A stretch of 64,000 bases of DNA from Perkinsus olseni (GCA_013115135.1 JABANP010000146.1:1-64000), one strand, 5' to 3'. Counted from the first letter of the stretch, positions 10,702 through 21,830 are shown. A program made the numbers and translations. Notes: generated from the letters alone by a model not told the origin.

Positions 10702-11610
10702 ATGGTTGCCAACAGGATCTCCAAGAAGAGCGACCTTCATGTCGCCATTATTGGTGATGAGGAGACCGTCTCCGGTTTCTGCCTCGCCGGCGCCGGCATG
10801 CGTGATGGCAACGGTGTGACCAACTTCCTCGTCGTTGACGCTAGTAAGCAACATCACCTCCATCGTTTTGGTATCTTTTCTTTCCCATCAGAGACCCGAC
10901 GCGAGGACATCGAGGAGGCCTTCAAGACCTTCGTCGAGCGTCCTGACGTTGCCATTGTCATCATCAATCAGCCCGTTGCCGAGAAGATCCGTCATGTCGT
11001 CCGAAAGTGAGACAACGCCGGTTAACTCGTGCTCTTAAGACCCAGTGTGTCGGATACCTGTATGAAAGTCTTTACGAAGGAATCCCAACAACTCTCAGAT
11101 CATCCATGCGCCACAGAGCAAACAATGGGATCGTCATGTCCAAAGGGCGATCCAGAACACGCTTACGTGTTTTGATATCCACACCCGCAGGAAAGGCGTT
11201 ATTAAGCACTCTGGGGAGGGACTTTGGGATATTAAATTATTGATTTTTCTGGGTTTCTTTACAGCACCGTTTCACCTCTAGACTAGGTATCCATACAGCA
11301 GGCGTCAGGATATAGTTATTCTTTAGGGTTGTAGATTATCTTGGATCATAAGAAGAATATCACCTTTTCAAGGCACTGAATATATTATTAATCTTGAATA
11401 TAGCGTCCTGCTTGTCATCGCCTAAGCTTCCTCTAGGTACACCAGCACGGGTTCGGCCATTCCCACCGTTCTTGAGATCCCCAGCAAGGAGGCTCCCTAC
11501 AACCCTGCTCAGGTAGTCGGTGTCTGTCTGCAGTCTGTTGGCTGACCGTTTATTGTGTTTTGTAGGACTCCATTATGCAACGGGTGCAGATGTTCTTCGG
11601 CAAGGCGTAG
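10702..11610 (+). CDS. VMA7: V-type ATPase subunit F
   Basis: Four exons: 10702-10843, 10892-11006, 11437-11512 and 11566-11610. Introns are 48, 430 and 53 nt. The joined frame is 125 residues, the normal size of the family (about 115-130). Recognisable blocks: VAIIGDEETVSGFCLAGAGM, then TNFLVVDA and TRREDIEEAFKTFVERPDVA, then IVIINQPVAEKIRH and IPTVLEIPSKEAPYNPAQDS, ending MFFGKA. These match subunit F, the small central-stalk protein of the V1 sector that lies against subunit D and takes part in regulating the vacuolar proton pump. The second intron is ten times longer than its neighbours; I found no ORF or known repeat in it. The ATG at 10702 is the first in frame and follows a pyrimidine-rich leader. 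Confidence 0.92.
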
Positions 11611-11747
11611 TCGACATAGCGGAGAGCCATCGCTGGTGTCACCATTCAAATGAGGGCAGGCAGCTGCCTCAAGGTTAGCCAGTTGGATGAGTTTCTTTAA
11701 TACCATTCAAACCTGGGGATTTGCGTTGGCAGTAAAAATGCCATGTG

Positions 11748-11775
11748 TGGGATTCGAACCGGGGTTTGTCTGCCT
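11748..11775 (-). repeat. tRNA T-arm-like fragment
   Basis: On the minus strand, CCCCGGTTCGAATCCCACAC reads like the 3' part of a tRNA (T loop TTCGAAT), followed by ATGG. The same 3' end, CCCCGGGTTCAATCCCCACA, occurs on the plus strand near 46224. No full cloverleaf could be folded. Confidence 0.4.
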
Positions 11776-13679
11776 CTATTTCCGGGAGTCCAATGGTCAC
11801 TGACGTCCCCCGCCTCTGTGCCTTCTATTTACGGCGACTTTCTCTGTCGGCGGAGCGAAGCATCAGAGCGGAAAATTGTTGTTGCCGATGGTAGTAGTGG
11901 GAGGGAGGACATACGGTTATTAGAATGTACAAGTCTGGGAGGTATCTTAGGTTGACTCTGGCAATTTACATAACTATGTCCCTGAGTTTACTAAGATACT
12001 GTTAGAGAGGGGCGTGGGACCAGTCCGGTATTGACGAATACGCTAGGCTGGGAAAGCCGAAATTCGAAAAGGGACAACTACGACGATAGCCAACTCGTAA
12101 AAATCGATCAACTTGATATGTCACATAAATCATGTGTACACCAACCTGAACGGTTCGACAAACCGATCTAACGGGCGTCTACTGTAAGTCAGTAGTACCA
12201 CGCGGGTGCGACGGGGTCAACGAGTAGCGTAGGTGGACTAGAGAAGAGTTGGGAGAGAAAGCCGTTATCAAGGACGAGAATAGCTAACTCGTCAAGATCG
12301 ATCAACGTTGTGTGTACGAGGCGACCTCCGAGGACTCTGCTAACAACTCTGACGGACTCTCCTCCGTTTTCTGATTTCTGGTGCAGGTATTTGAGCGGAC
12401 CAGATGACCCCACAGGGCCCACCTTGCATTCATCTTCTCGTGTCTTCGCGATTGATGGTGATGGGGTGGAGGTGAATCATTGGGTTATGCTGGTAGCGTG
12501 TGGACGAGGGAATCTTCGAGTGACTCTTACACTGTCTACGGGTACTAGCGGACCACTGGCGGATGAGCTTTCTGATAGAATTATCGGTAGTAGGTTTATT
12601 CGGAAATGACTAATGATGCAATTACATGATAAATCTTATTAGAACCCTATTTGGTCGTGATAGAGTAGTACTGTTGTGCTGAGTATTGGTAGCAATCCCG
12701 TAGCATTGGTACAGTAGGCACTGAGTGCTTTATTCGGTCTGAACTGATATAGTAGGCTTATCGACTTTAAGCTACTGCGATAGGCCTTGCCAGATACACT
12801 GGCAGTACTAACCAGGACCGCGGGGTATTTGCCAAAAAACTTTTTTGCGTATTTTCCGAGGGTTATATGGGAGTGTTAGGCGATTAACTTCCCAGTGTGA
12901 ATCCGAAGCTGTATGTTGTGCGAGCTTCAACCTAAGATACGCCCTGTCGCTTGGACAGGGATCTCGGAGGATCATAGTGACGGCCTTGGTTTGGGCTGAC
13001 TGCATTTCGACAGGTTCCAAGCATATTGGTGTTGCCTTCATGGACCTGGACCAGTTCAACGTAATTTTCTGAAGCCTTTCGGCCAGCGGAAATTGAGCTG
13101 CGAAATGAGGTACCGGGGAGGAGGCCTTCGGGATCCTCGTGGCCAAGGAGAGTCGCGTCGCACTATGAGAAGTGGGCGTAGTGTGCTTCGTTCGCGCCAT
13201 CGGTTGTGGTCGTGGAAGTAGCATAAATTCACGAGTTCATTGAGACACCGGCAAAGACGCCTTCGGGATCCCTGTGGGAGAGGAAAGTTTCATCAAACTT
13301 TGAGAAACTTTGGGTGTTGTTCAAGAATGAATCTGAACCATGAATGACCTTTGAAAGCATCATTATTCTGTGGTTATGGAGGCTTCTATTATATTACTAC
13401 GGAATAAGTACTAAAAACAGTACAATACTCGCACGACCACCACCGTTGTCATCCGAGAACTAGATACCGTCAGATCCTTCCGATGGACAATCGAGAATGT
13501 TGGTCAGGCTGGCGTTGTTGCCACATTAGAAGTCCACTCGGCAGCCTTCACTCGGAATGCCGACCTGCTCACGCCTGAAGAACGGCAAGACTCTTCTATA
13601 GGATCGTTACTACCGTTGGAAGATCCTCAGGTGCAAAAGCGCTCGCCATTTTGATCGATTATGTAATGTTGGTCAGGCT
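11776..13679. repeat. non-coding stretch with diverged short repeats
   Basis: No convincing gene, though a plus frame at 12310-12609 and a minus frame at 12189-12422 are open. A block around 12090-12155 (AACTCGTAAAAATCGATCAA...) returns, shortened, at about 12285-12330 (AACTCGTCAAGATCGATCAA...). A second direct pair, GCCTTCGGGATC plus about 50 nt of likeness, lies at about 13120 and 13258. The GTATCTTAGGTTGA-type motif appears at 11942-11956 and 12927-12940. GTAGCATAAATTCACGAG at about 13216 resembles part of the 39-bp minisatellite unit at 52.5 kb. Confidence 0.4.
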
Positions 13680-14925
13680 GCGAGTATTATCTCGGGGTTC
13701 GAAGAGAGGAGGGCCTCGGCGTTGGGGAGCGCCTTGGACTTTTTGGGTGCCCTGGAAGTTGGGGGAGTGGAGAATGGCGAGGAATCTTTAGCGCCGCACA
13801 GGGAAGGTTTTGGCATGCTGGACGAGTTGCTTGATGCAGAGAAAGATTCGGAATCATCGAGCCAGCTGAGTATCTTGGAAGATACGGAAAATCTTGGCTG
13901 TGCGCAGGATGTCGCGGCTGCTGAGCCTTGGATTGAGTTTGGTGATTCTCCTGAGGTCGAAGTTACCCATCGAGATCACGGGAAAGATACGCGAGCGTCC
14001 GCCGAGCTCGAGGATTCACCAACAGCCAAGCAGGAGGTTCTGAAGGAGGTGCCGGTCGATGATGATGATGAGAAGAAATCCTTTGCTGTGCGCACGGCTA
14101 GACTGAAGGATCTTGTCGCCACTCGAAGACAGACAACAGCGGCTGTCCAGGTAGAGCCCTCCGTCCAATGCTGTTTCTGTCGTGTAAGGACGCTTTGGCG
14201 GCCGAGCTCATACATCCAAGATGCGAGCTGAAATTTCGGACAGAGGTTTTTTTATGACGGACCCCCTTTGTTGCCTGAGGAAATATCTATATCGAAGCTC
14301 TCACATACGGAATTGGTTTAGCTTTTTGAAGGTTGTGACAGCGGAGCTAGGTGCGGATGGAGCGGTATCGATATGGCACCGTTATATTACTCAGGTCAAC
14401 CTGTCCTCGCCTTGCTCAGAGCCTGCCGAGCCGCGGATACCACAATTTGCCGAACTCCTACCACTTCGTCGGGAGCTTCTTAGGCAACGAGAGGCGCTTG
14501 AGCCCGCGGGCCGTCGGCGACCTTGCAAGTTTAACAAAATCATCCGTGACACCATTGACCTCGCGCTTGAGGTCACTCAACTGAGGGATGCCCGACTGGC
14601 TGATGATTTTGGAGTGTCTGATGATGAGCAACAGAGGGCGGTCGAAGAGCTCCTGCGGACGTTTTCGCTGGAGGAGGCTCAGCCGGCGACGGTGCCCAGA
14701 CCAGCTGTGAGGAGGGAGACTAGGATGGGAAGGGGTTGTAAGATATTGGAACGACTGCAGCAGAGCGAGAAGGGGTCCTCGAAGGAGGTCGGGCATAGAG
14801 GCAGCACGTACGCCTCGTCGTCTCGGAGCAGACAGAAGGCCAAGACCATGCGCGACCGGACGTTGGAGCTCACCAAGTGGTTGGAGACTCATGGACACAT
14901 GGCAAGGAGAGCTACTCGTACGTGA
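13680..14925 (+). CDS. acidic hypothetical protein, several exons
   Basis: The first part is open from about 13680 to 14150, with no ATG before DFLGALEVGGVENGEESL; its true start is probably in an earlier exon. It is acidic and Ser-rich, ending near EVPVDDDDEKKSFAVRTA. A likely 38-nt intron (about 14151-14188, GTAGAG...GTAAG) joins to DALAAELIHPRCELKFRTE. A later exon opens by about 14394 and runs to a stop at 14925. It contains RIPQFAELLPLRRELLRQRE and LALEVTQLRDARLADDFGVS, with a basic C-terminus (RQKAKTMRDRTLELTKWLE). Helical, charged, without a known domain. The intron between about 14254 and 14390 is not fixed. Confidence 0.45.
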
Positions 14926-14953
14926 TGCTTCTTGATGGTGCTGTTGAGTTGAT

Positions 14954-14973
14954 AATTTCGTGGCGCGTGACGG
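14954..14973 (+). repeat. copy of AATTTCGTGGCG-type motif
   Basis: AATTTCGTGGCGCGTGACGG, about 30 nt after the stop of the preceding gene. It matches 7265-7284 at 18 of 20 positions, and the three copies near 50.4 kb in reverse complement. Confidence 0.7.
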
Positions 14974-15369
14974 AGGGGATCGAGCGTGCTCGTTGTGTTA
15001 AAATAGTGGGAAATCGATAGGGAGTGAATGCGGCCGTCGGAAGGTGTTCTTCAAGATCTATTAGATATTTTTGACTTTCTTGGTAGGTTACTCAGAGGAA
15101 GGATTGCCGACGCAATTTCCGGTAGTGTAGCTCGTAACGAAGCGAGAGCAGCATGCCCACAGTCTTTGTCATTACAGTTGGCTGATGATGAACCCACATG
15201 ATGAAAAGAATCTTGAATTTGGGCGCTGTTGCAACGTTAAGACGAAATTGGAAATTATTGTTGTTGTCGTCGCGGAGTTGACAAGGCCTCTGCGCTACGG
15301 CGACGCCAAGGCGTTTGTCGTTGCCCTCCTGCTTGCTAGGGGTCCGTTGTGGCGTCCTATTCCCATGGG

Positions 15370-15753
15370 ATGTCGTCTACTGCCTCCTCCCGATTAGCTC
15401 TCCTCGAGGCCCGTATCTCACAGTCGATACCACTCCAACTGCAAGCTAACCAGGAGATGGCCGAGGAGATCGTCCGTCTGCGTGCCGAGAACCGCCAACT
15501 ACGTTGTGACAACGCTGAGCTTCGGGAAGGGGCGTCCGAGGCTCTTAAGGAGCTTCACATTCTCAGAGAGGAAAATGCCATCCTACGACGACGTCTTCAA
15601 AGCAGCTCTCCTGTCCCCAGCACACAAGGTGGCTTTGATGACGAAATCCGAGGTCGATGCGCGTCGTTGAGAGGAAGATCCCCTTCTGAGATCGCCAGAC
15701 AGCGGCAGGCCTACCGCCATGCTACTGAGTATGTCCGCGAGAATTGGCGATGA
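15370..15753 (+). CDS. coiled-coil (bZIP-like) protein
   Basis: The first ATG in the open frame is at 15370 (MSSTASSRLALLEARISQSI), giving 127 residues. Residues about 28-75 form a strong leucine-rich coiled coil: ANQEMAEEIVRLRAENRQLR, then DNAELREGASEALKELHILR and EENAILRRRLQSSS, with Leu/Ile at heptad spacing and the R-A-E-N and E-E-N patterns common in leucine zippers. There is no clear basic DNA-contact region before it, so bZIP is only a likeness. The C-terminus is Arg-rich (SEIARQRQAYRHATEYVREN). A single exon fits. Function unknown. Confidence 0.6.
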   Translation: MSSTASSRLALLEARISQSIPLQLQANQEMAEEIVRLRAENRQLRCDNAELREGASEALKELHILREENAILRRRLQSSSPVPSTQGGFDDEIRGRCASLRGRSPSEIARQRQAYRHATEYVRENWR

Positions 15754-16397
15754 CTACCATGACTGCCCTGTCCCTATTGTGTAGCATTCCCATTCTGCTG
15801 CTGTTGTTGTGTTCACGCTGTCCCTTCGCGAGCTGCCGTCCGGGTAGTCGTCACCGAGAGAGTAGAGAGTCGACCGCTGGTCTTGGATGGGTCGGATGGC
15901 GAGCTATGCTGCACGCATGCACAAGTATCTTTGAGGTCGAAAAGTACCACTCGACGAGGTTCTGTGGGGGATTTCAACTTGAAGTGGTATCTCGAGAGTA
16001 TAGCGTCGGTTGACGAAGGTGCTCGTATCTTAGGTTGAAGCTTGATCGTTATAGAGTAATGCGTTATAGTAAGTAATCGTTATAGAGCGGCAATGGTACC
16101 ACAGGTACAGGGGGCACACGGCGTGCAGCACACAAAGACAGCGTGACGATGGTGTTGCATTCTCTTCCCTGCTAGCGTGACCTCGCCGATGGCCTGCACA
16201 ACAAAACCCATGCATCTGTCTCCCGCTCCAACCTGATGGTCAACGACGTCGAAACCAAGGTTTGTAGCGATCATTGCCGTCCAGAAGAAACTAAGGACTC
16301 GGTCTAGCCCCTCTGACTAGGATGATCTTTCGTCAAGGTTCTGCGTTCATTCAGCTATTTTAATACTCATTATTATTCTACTCATCTTCCTCTCGTC

Positions 16398-17360
16398 ATG
16401 ATGGACTTCGCCAGCAAGTACCCGACAGTCGCCCCACTCTCGCCGATCTCCACTGCCTCTGGTAGCCTTGGTGGCGACCTCTACACGCCTTCAGTCGACC
16501 AGCTCCCCTCGAACCCCCTCGGGCTGAGCATCCTTGAGACTGAGTCCTCCGTGCGCTTCTTCATAGACGAAGCAGCTCTGGTTCGGGAGGTCCTCGAGAT
16601 GCTCCCAGAGAAGAGGCGTCTGATGGTCGCGATTCATCCCCAGCAGAGCTCCGCTCCGCCGACCCTCAACTTCGTCACTTCTCGTCTTCCTCCCGCGGTC
16701 GAGTCCCTCTTCGTGCTGGCTCCGTCTCCTGCCGCTGCCACGGGCTTCGATGATGCCCTGCGCGTTGCGGTTGCGGTTTTGGTCCTGCCTGAGGTCGCTG
16801 ACGTCGTCAAGGTTTGCTCTCCCGGGGTCCTCGGTCCACTCGTGACAGTCACGAGCTTCGACTCTCCCCTATCGCCTTATGATTTCAACGACCTCTCTGT
16901 GGCTGAGCCCAAGGAGACCCCTCAGCGCCATGACCACCATGAAGCCCCGATGGATGACCTTCTCTCTATTGACGATATTTATACCACCACCACTGGCTCC
17001 ACCGGCGTCTGTGCTGTCCTCACTCTCAACGACGTGAAGAACTTGCTCCCCCCGACCGAAGCTGAGTGCCGCGCCCGTGTGCTGATGGTTAAGCGTTGCC
17101 ACAGACTCGGCAATAGATGCAGCACCAGGATCAAGGCCTACTTCGACGCTCTCCTCGGCAAGAAGGATGCCGTCGAACACGTTTTGATGCTTCCATTGAA
17201 GTCTCGCTGCCCCTCCAAGTGCGGCCGTCCGGTGCCGCCCAAGACGGGTTTTGTGGTTTTCCGAGAGGCAGCTGATGCTATGCTGGCTAGGTCGATTGGG
17301 TCCGACCAAATGGTCAACAACAACGCGGTTATCAGAGTGGAGACTTATGATGGTTTCTGA
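16398..17360 (+). CDS. RRM-like protein
   Basis: An intronless frame of 320 codons from ATG 16398, preceded by a pyrimidine-rich leader. The N-terminal two thirds is Ser/Pro/Val-rich and low in known domains. It includes an acidic Asp/His patch near residues 160-195. From about residue 220 the pattern resembles a single RNA-recognition-motif fold: PPTEAECRARVLMVKRCHRL, NRCSTRIKAYFDALLGKKDA, VEHVLMLPLKSR, PPKTGFVVFREAADAMLARS and a final IRVETYD strand. Proteins with this lone C-terminal motif are familiar in alveolates. The RNP aromatic residues are only partly kept (GFVVF). RNA binding is inferred, not shown. Codon use is regular throughout and the GC-rich third positions match the transporter gene. 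Confidence 0.65.
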   Translation: MMDFASKYPTVAPLSPISTASGSLGGDLYTPSVDQLPSNPLGLSILETESSVRFFIDEAALVREVLEMLPEKRRLMVAIHPQQSSAPPTLNFVTSRLPPAVESLFVLAPSPAAATGFDDALRVAVAVLVLPEVADVVKVCSPGVLGPLVTVTSFDSPLSPYDFNDLSVAEPKETPQRHDHHEAPMDDLLSIDDIYTTTTGSTGVCAVLTLNDVKNLLPPTEAECRARVLMVKRCHRLGNRCSTRIKAYFDALLGKKDAVEHVLMLPLKSRCPSKCGRPVPPKTGFVVFREAADAMLARSIGSDQMVNNNAVIRVETYDGF

Positions 17361-17987
17361 TGTCCTATATCGCCATCCTTATTTTTCCTCATTACCCAAG
17401 GCTCAGCTGGAGCTCTCTTTTACTATTCTTATTGGATCCTCCTGTTCCTATGTGAATATTATTACTACAACGTGCAAAGACACTCGGTCGTCGTTGAAGA
17501 GCTGTTGTTACTGTTACTGGTCTCCTGCACGGGGTTTCTTATTTTGATTCGGAGTCTGAAGCATTCGTCGACTCCCTTCGCCAAGCCAAGCTGCGTTCAC
17601 AGACGCTGTGATGGCTTACTAATTGTTTGCCCTTTGATGACTGGGCCTCTTCTCGACGGGTTGATCCGTTGGGGAGTGTAATCTGTTCAATCTGTGTACT
17701 TCTGCTCCTCCCCAGCTGCGTAGTGTAGCAGTAGGCCCTCTCATGAGAGGCTACCAATGATTTTAGGGTCCTCAGTACCCGTCTCCTGTTGGACGTATGG
17801 TTCTCAGTGCCAAAGTGCCAATACTGGAGACAACGTTTTCCCAATAGTGGTGAGGCGGCAATCGTGTAGCGTTGATGTTTTACTACGGTTTGGCGGTGGT
17901 GGTCGTAGCAGCTTCTCTACGGTTGCAATGTGTAGTGGCTGGCTATTGCGACTTGTTGTGTTGTAACCCACTGGGGCTGAATCGAAT

Positions 17988-18725
17988 ATGCGGTCATTCT
18001 GTCATCCCGCGCTGGCTCGGGTAGTTCACGATTCTTTACCTTCTCAATCTGTCCACCGAGGGACCCGGCACGGCGATGACGAGCTTGAGGTCTTCCCGGG
18101 GTTGCCACTCAGTCGTGTGAAGTTCGATTATTCGACATTTCCTGGTACGCCTCGAATCTCCTCATTCCATCTCGCGGTCGCCTAGCGAAAGAAGTTCACG
18201 CAGTGTGCGGTGGAAAAGAAGTACATTTTAGGTTTGCAAGTTCGAGGATCGGGTGTGGTACAGAAACAGCTCGGTCTATTCACTACCAAGTGCTTCCCCG
18301 AGGGGTCACTCATCTGCGAGTATTCAGGACGCCTCCTCAGTTTAGCTCAGACGCTCAAAGCTCGAGACCGGTCTTACATTATGGGTGAGTTGATGGACTT
18401 TGGATTGGTCGGATGGAGTGCCTTCCCCTTTCAGGAGGCTTCGGCATCAACTGTCATATTGATGCGAAGTATTCATTCAACGTCTGGGGGAGATACATTA
18501 ATGATTGCAAAGATACGCAAAGGCTGAACGCAAAGTTCGTCAAAGATAAGAAACGACGAGTTGCAAGAGTTGTGGCCACACGCGATATTCCGGTGAGTAT
18601 CTCGTCTTGAAGAGCGACCTGGACGACCCTCACTGCATCAGGCCGGCAGCGAAGTGCTCGCTTCCTACGGCGAAGTATATTGGAGATCAGAAGAGCGATT
18701 CAGTCGTTTTGAGTATTCTGGGTAG
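17988..18725 (+). CDS. SET-domain protein (putative lysine methyltransferase)
   Basis: Proposed exons: 17988-18116, 18186-18384, 18435-18592 and 18642-18725, about 189 residues; introns are 69, 50 and 49 nt. SET core features appear in order: GLFTTKCFPEGSLICEYSG (strand pair with the E-Y-S-G turn), then FGINCHIDAKYSFNVWGRYI, then NDCKDTQRLNAKFV where most SET proteins have N-H-S-C...N, then ARVVATRDIPAGSEVLASYG with EVYW (the final Y-G-x-x-Y). Such enzymes methylate lysines of histones or other proteins using SAM. The first exon and its 69-nt intron are the least certain; the last three exons join cleanly in phase. There is no post-SET cysteine cluster. Confidence 0.75.
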
Positions 18726-18897
18726 ACTTGCGTTTGTAAGCAGTTCGGGTTGGACACGATCGGGGTTGTTCCGAGTCGTTTGTGAGCGTTACCATTGACG
18801 AATTGCCCGAGTGATTTGGGGATCTTTTCCTAGCGGCGGTTGGCAGGTTTAATGACTATCCGGACGTATCCTCGGCTTGATGTAGGAATTGAATATT

Positions 18898-18969
18898 TGA
18901 CCCCGGCCCGATTCGAACGGTCAACCTTCTAATCTGGAGTCAGATGCGCTACCGTTGGGTCACAGGGCC
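18898..18969 (-). pseudogene. tRNA-Trp (CCA) pseudogene
   Basis: Nearly identical to the intact tRNA-Trp copies at 26238-26309 and 42935-43006, but the D-stem GGCGC has become GACCC and the anticodon stem has lost a pair (TCTGA/TTAGA). Acceptor and T arm are kept. Confidence 0.7.
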
Positions 18970-19268
18970 TTGATATTTCTTTGCTGTTTTCCATGGAGAT
19001 ATTTCGGCTGCCATCCTGTTGTTTTCTACTGTCAATCAGAACGAGAAAGGAATACGATACATCCGTTGCGGTATATGACAGAGCACGGCTCACCGGGTTC
19101 GGCATTCGACGGCGATTCCAAAGCCTGTGCCTGTGTGGTTGCAGTCCCCGAGAAGCGCTAAAATGTCCAAAGACCATCAGAATGTTCCCTCTGCTTGATG
19201 AACAAGTTGTAGTACTGACCTCCGGAATCGGCCGGAACCGGCGTTAGACTATAAACTCACATATACAC

Positions 19269-19326
19269 TGACCTCGGCCAGATTCGAACGCACAATCTGG
19301 AGGTAGATGCGCAACCGTTGCTTCAT
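19269..19326 (-). pseudogene. truncated tRNA-Trp-like relic
   Basis: The minus strand shows AAGCAACGGTTGCGCATCTA, CCTCCAG and GTTCGAATCTGGCC, all recognisable from tRNA-Trp but with deletions and a broken anticodon stem. Together with the 18898 copy and shared flanking words (AATCAG, CCATGGAGATATTT-like), it looks like a small local duplication. Confidence 0.5.
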
Positions 19327-20303
19327 TAGACTTTAACGGATCCGTAGTGGTATTCATGGACATAACCCGTTTGGGATTCCGCTGTTATCAACTTTCAATC
19401 AGCCCGAGACACGGAGTCGATATCACAGCAAGAATGGCAAATAGATCATGAGGGTGAGATAGGGCTACACTGAGTTATGTGATCGAGTTGGATGTCCGCG
19501 GGGCGGTCGTCGTCCTAAGCCCACCACCGAGGCTCAAACTGGTTGTTCCCACATTATAGCAGAGTAGAGTGCTCCGCGCGGCGACCGCACTGCGGCCCTC
19601 GTTGGCTCCTGTCTGAGACTGTCCGAACCCGAATCCTAGCAGGTCGCTGAGCGAACGTAGCTCACAATGTGAGCGATTTGAGCAACGCTCACAGGGCACC
19701 ACATGAACTCGGTTTCCGGCAACGCCTTCTCTTCCGCGGCGAATCGCCTGCTAGACAGAGTCCATCAAACATGCTGGTGTTCGGAGCACCAAGCATGTTG
19801 ATGAGCAACTTCACCGGCGAAAGTCTGTTCATGGGTTCCTCGGACTTCTCGTACGCGTCTGCACTGTATAGATCTTGAGATACTGCAGCCTGATAATTGA
19901 AAGCACACCTAACACGACAACTATCAATTGTGGAATCTCATCACCGCGCAGCTGAAATACTTCCGTACGGCCCTAGCTCGCCGCGAGCTGCTCGCACAGC
20001 ACGCAACGGCTGCCCCATCCTCACACTGTGAGTATGTGAGGCTCACAGCCGGGTCCGAGTAAGCTAGCCCAACAAGCTGACCATGACTATGGCACTCGTG
20101 CCCGGAAAGGACCAGCTCTCACGACCGGTCCGGCGCGCAAGGATCGATGAAAAGGTGACGCATGGTATGAACTCTCTGTATTGAATGTAATTCTATCCCT
20201 GTCAAGACTATCAGCGACCTGAGTTTCTCGATCGTTCCGTTCCGTGACGGAATCCGTGCACTATGTTATACGTTGATAACAGCCTCATCACAGTGTTTAA
20301 GGT

Positions 20304-20780
20304 ATGCATTATGGCAATAAGCTCGATGCTCGCGTGCATTGTGTCCCCGAAGGAGAACTGGAGGCTGTCTCTCTCATCACGAACGGTTTTAGCTTCACCT
20401 TCGCTCTAGTGCCGTCCGGGCCCGAACGGACCGGATTGAAGTAGCCAGTGTTCACCGGACCAGACCCGACTGGGCTGGTCCATTTTTTGTCCGGTGCCCT
20501 CCCAATGGGTCCCGTAGTCATTGTGATACCGCTCCATAGCGCGGACATGACGCTAGGTCGCGAGGTCCTCGGCACGACGATGCTGTCTCTACAACTACCG
20601 ATCATGAACATTACTGATCATCGAACTCTTCAACTTCGTTCTCTCAAGGTAAGCGTACTCACCTCCGATACCTCGTCGCGAACGACGGGAATTGTTCGAG
20701 AATTATTCCTCGAATCCTTGTGTACCTCTACCTATCCTGAGATTCTTGGCGTACCGGTCAAGCACAGGAGCGGCTCCTGA
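20304..20780 (+). pseudogene. ORF with one internal stop, possibly element-derived
   Basis: From ATG 20304 (MHYGNKLDARVHCVPEGELE) the frame runs through one TAG at about 20442 and then continues in the same frame to 20780. It includes TGLVHFLSGALPMGPVVIVI and HSADMTLGREVLGTTMLSLQ. The D-x-x-L-G-R-x-x-L shape recalls the end of retropepsin-like proteases, but I see no Asp-Thr/Ser-Gly active site, so I do not assign it. Either a decayed ORF, or a two-exon gene with a small intron spanning the TAG. Confidence 0.35.
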
Positions 20781-21019
20781 GGAGCGGACGGTGATGGTTT
20801 TATGGACTAAATGCATGGCGCTACCCTAAACTAGGAGGGTCACTTCGCGCTTTCTAATTTGAAGAGCCTTGGGGAGGTCTGTCGCACCTCGCCTCACCTT
20901 GAGGACCGAAAGTGTAAGAATGTGTGACAGATTCACGCGATAACCTGCAAGGTGCCTTAGACTCCTTTCTTTTTATACGGGTCTTGCGAAATAGGCCTCT
21001 ATGACATGCGTGATCATCC

Positions 21020-21830
21020 ATCATGATTCGCGATAAAGTGATGTGATTTTTGTCCCACGTCCAAGAGTGCGGCTGCGGTTCAATGGGTCGCTCGGGCCGA
21101 GTCGATTCGGTGCAAACTGCCCCGTGGTAGTACGGTCACTCTTTGCCCAGGGAAGAGACTGGCAAGTTGTCAGTAACATCCCCGATGATGACTCTCCCTT
21201 GTGCAATTCAACGCGATCTTCGCTGATCAAAGCCTGGTTCAAGCGGAAGTGACAAAGTAGACCAAAGATCAAGAACCCTAGGTAAGTATCGCAACGGTTG
21301 CAATGGTTGCGACGCAGCCAACAGGAAGGAAGCGATACTCGGAGTACCAACTGGAGTATCATACTCCAAACTTCATAGTTAGAGTTGTTCATTGTTCAGA
21401 GTCTAACGTAATACAGATATAAAAATGACAGTGTCATTATGACACTACTCCCGGCCAGATTTAGCCTTTTAATGAATGGAGGGAAAAGCGAATGCTCAAT
21501 CTGTTCCTTCAAGTGGCCGGAGATTTCATCTCACATCGTACATGCATAAGCGCTCCCTGTACGGCCCAAGTTGGACGGGTTTACACCATGCGTCTCTCGG
21601 ACAGTCCTGAGTATGAGCTCCACCATCATCATAGTACACAATCTACTCACCCAATCGGACGAAAAACACTTGATGAAGCACCGTCCAAGAGGTTTACATG
21701 TCACATACCCCCATTTCATAGGAGGGCAAGTGGCCGTCGAGTTGCAGGTGTCCGCACACACAGCCCATCTAACCTTGCCTCCATCCTGCAAGGAGAAGCC
21801 GAGTGACCGTACAGGCTCCTAGCTCACAGC
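21020..21830. repeat. duplicated block, copy 1 of 2
   Basis: Shares diverged likeness with about 25000-25895 in direct orientation. Early part: GACCAAAGATCA..., ...GTATCGCAAC... and TCCAAACTTCA...AGT. Late part: TTCCTTCAAGTGGCCGG, and a strongly kept stretch at about 21720-21780 (GGAGGGCAAGTGGCCGTCGA, then CCGCACACACAGC). The best-kept part is the second exon of the cysteine-rich gene at 21531-22071. Confidence 0.6.

Noticed and set aside
15744..16013. ORF with a signal-peptide-like start overlapping the end of the coiled-coil gene
   Set aside because: It overlaps the stop of a well-supported ORF by 10 nt and loses protein character after about 40 codons; probably a 3' UTR.
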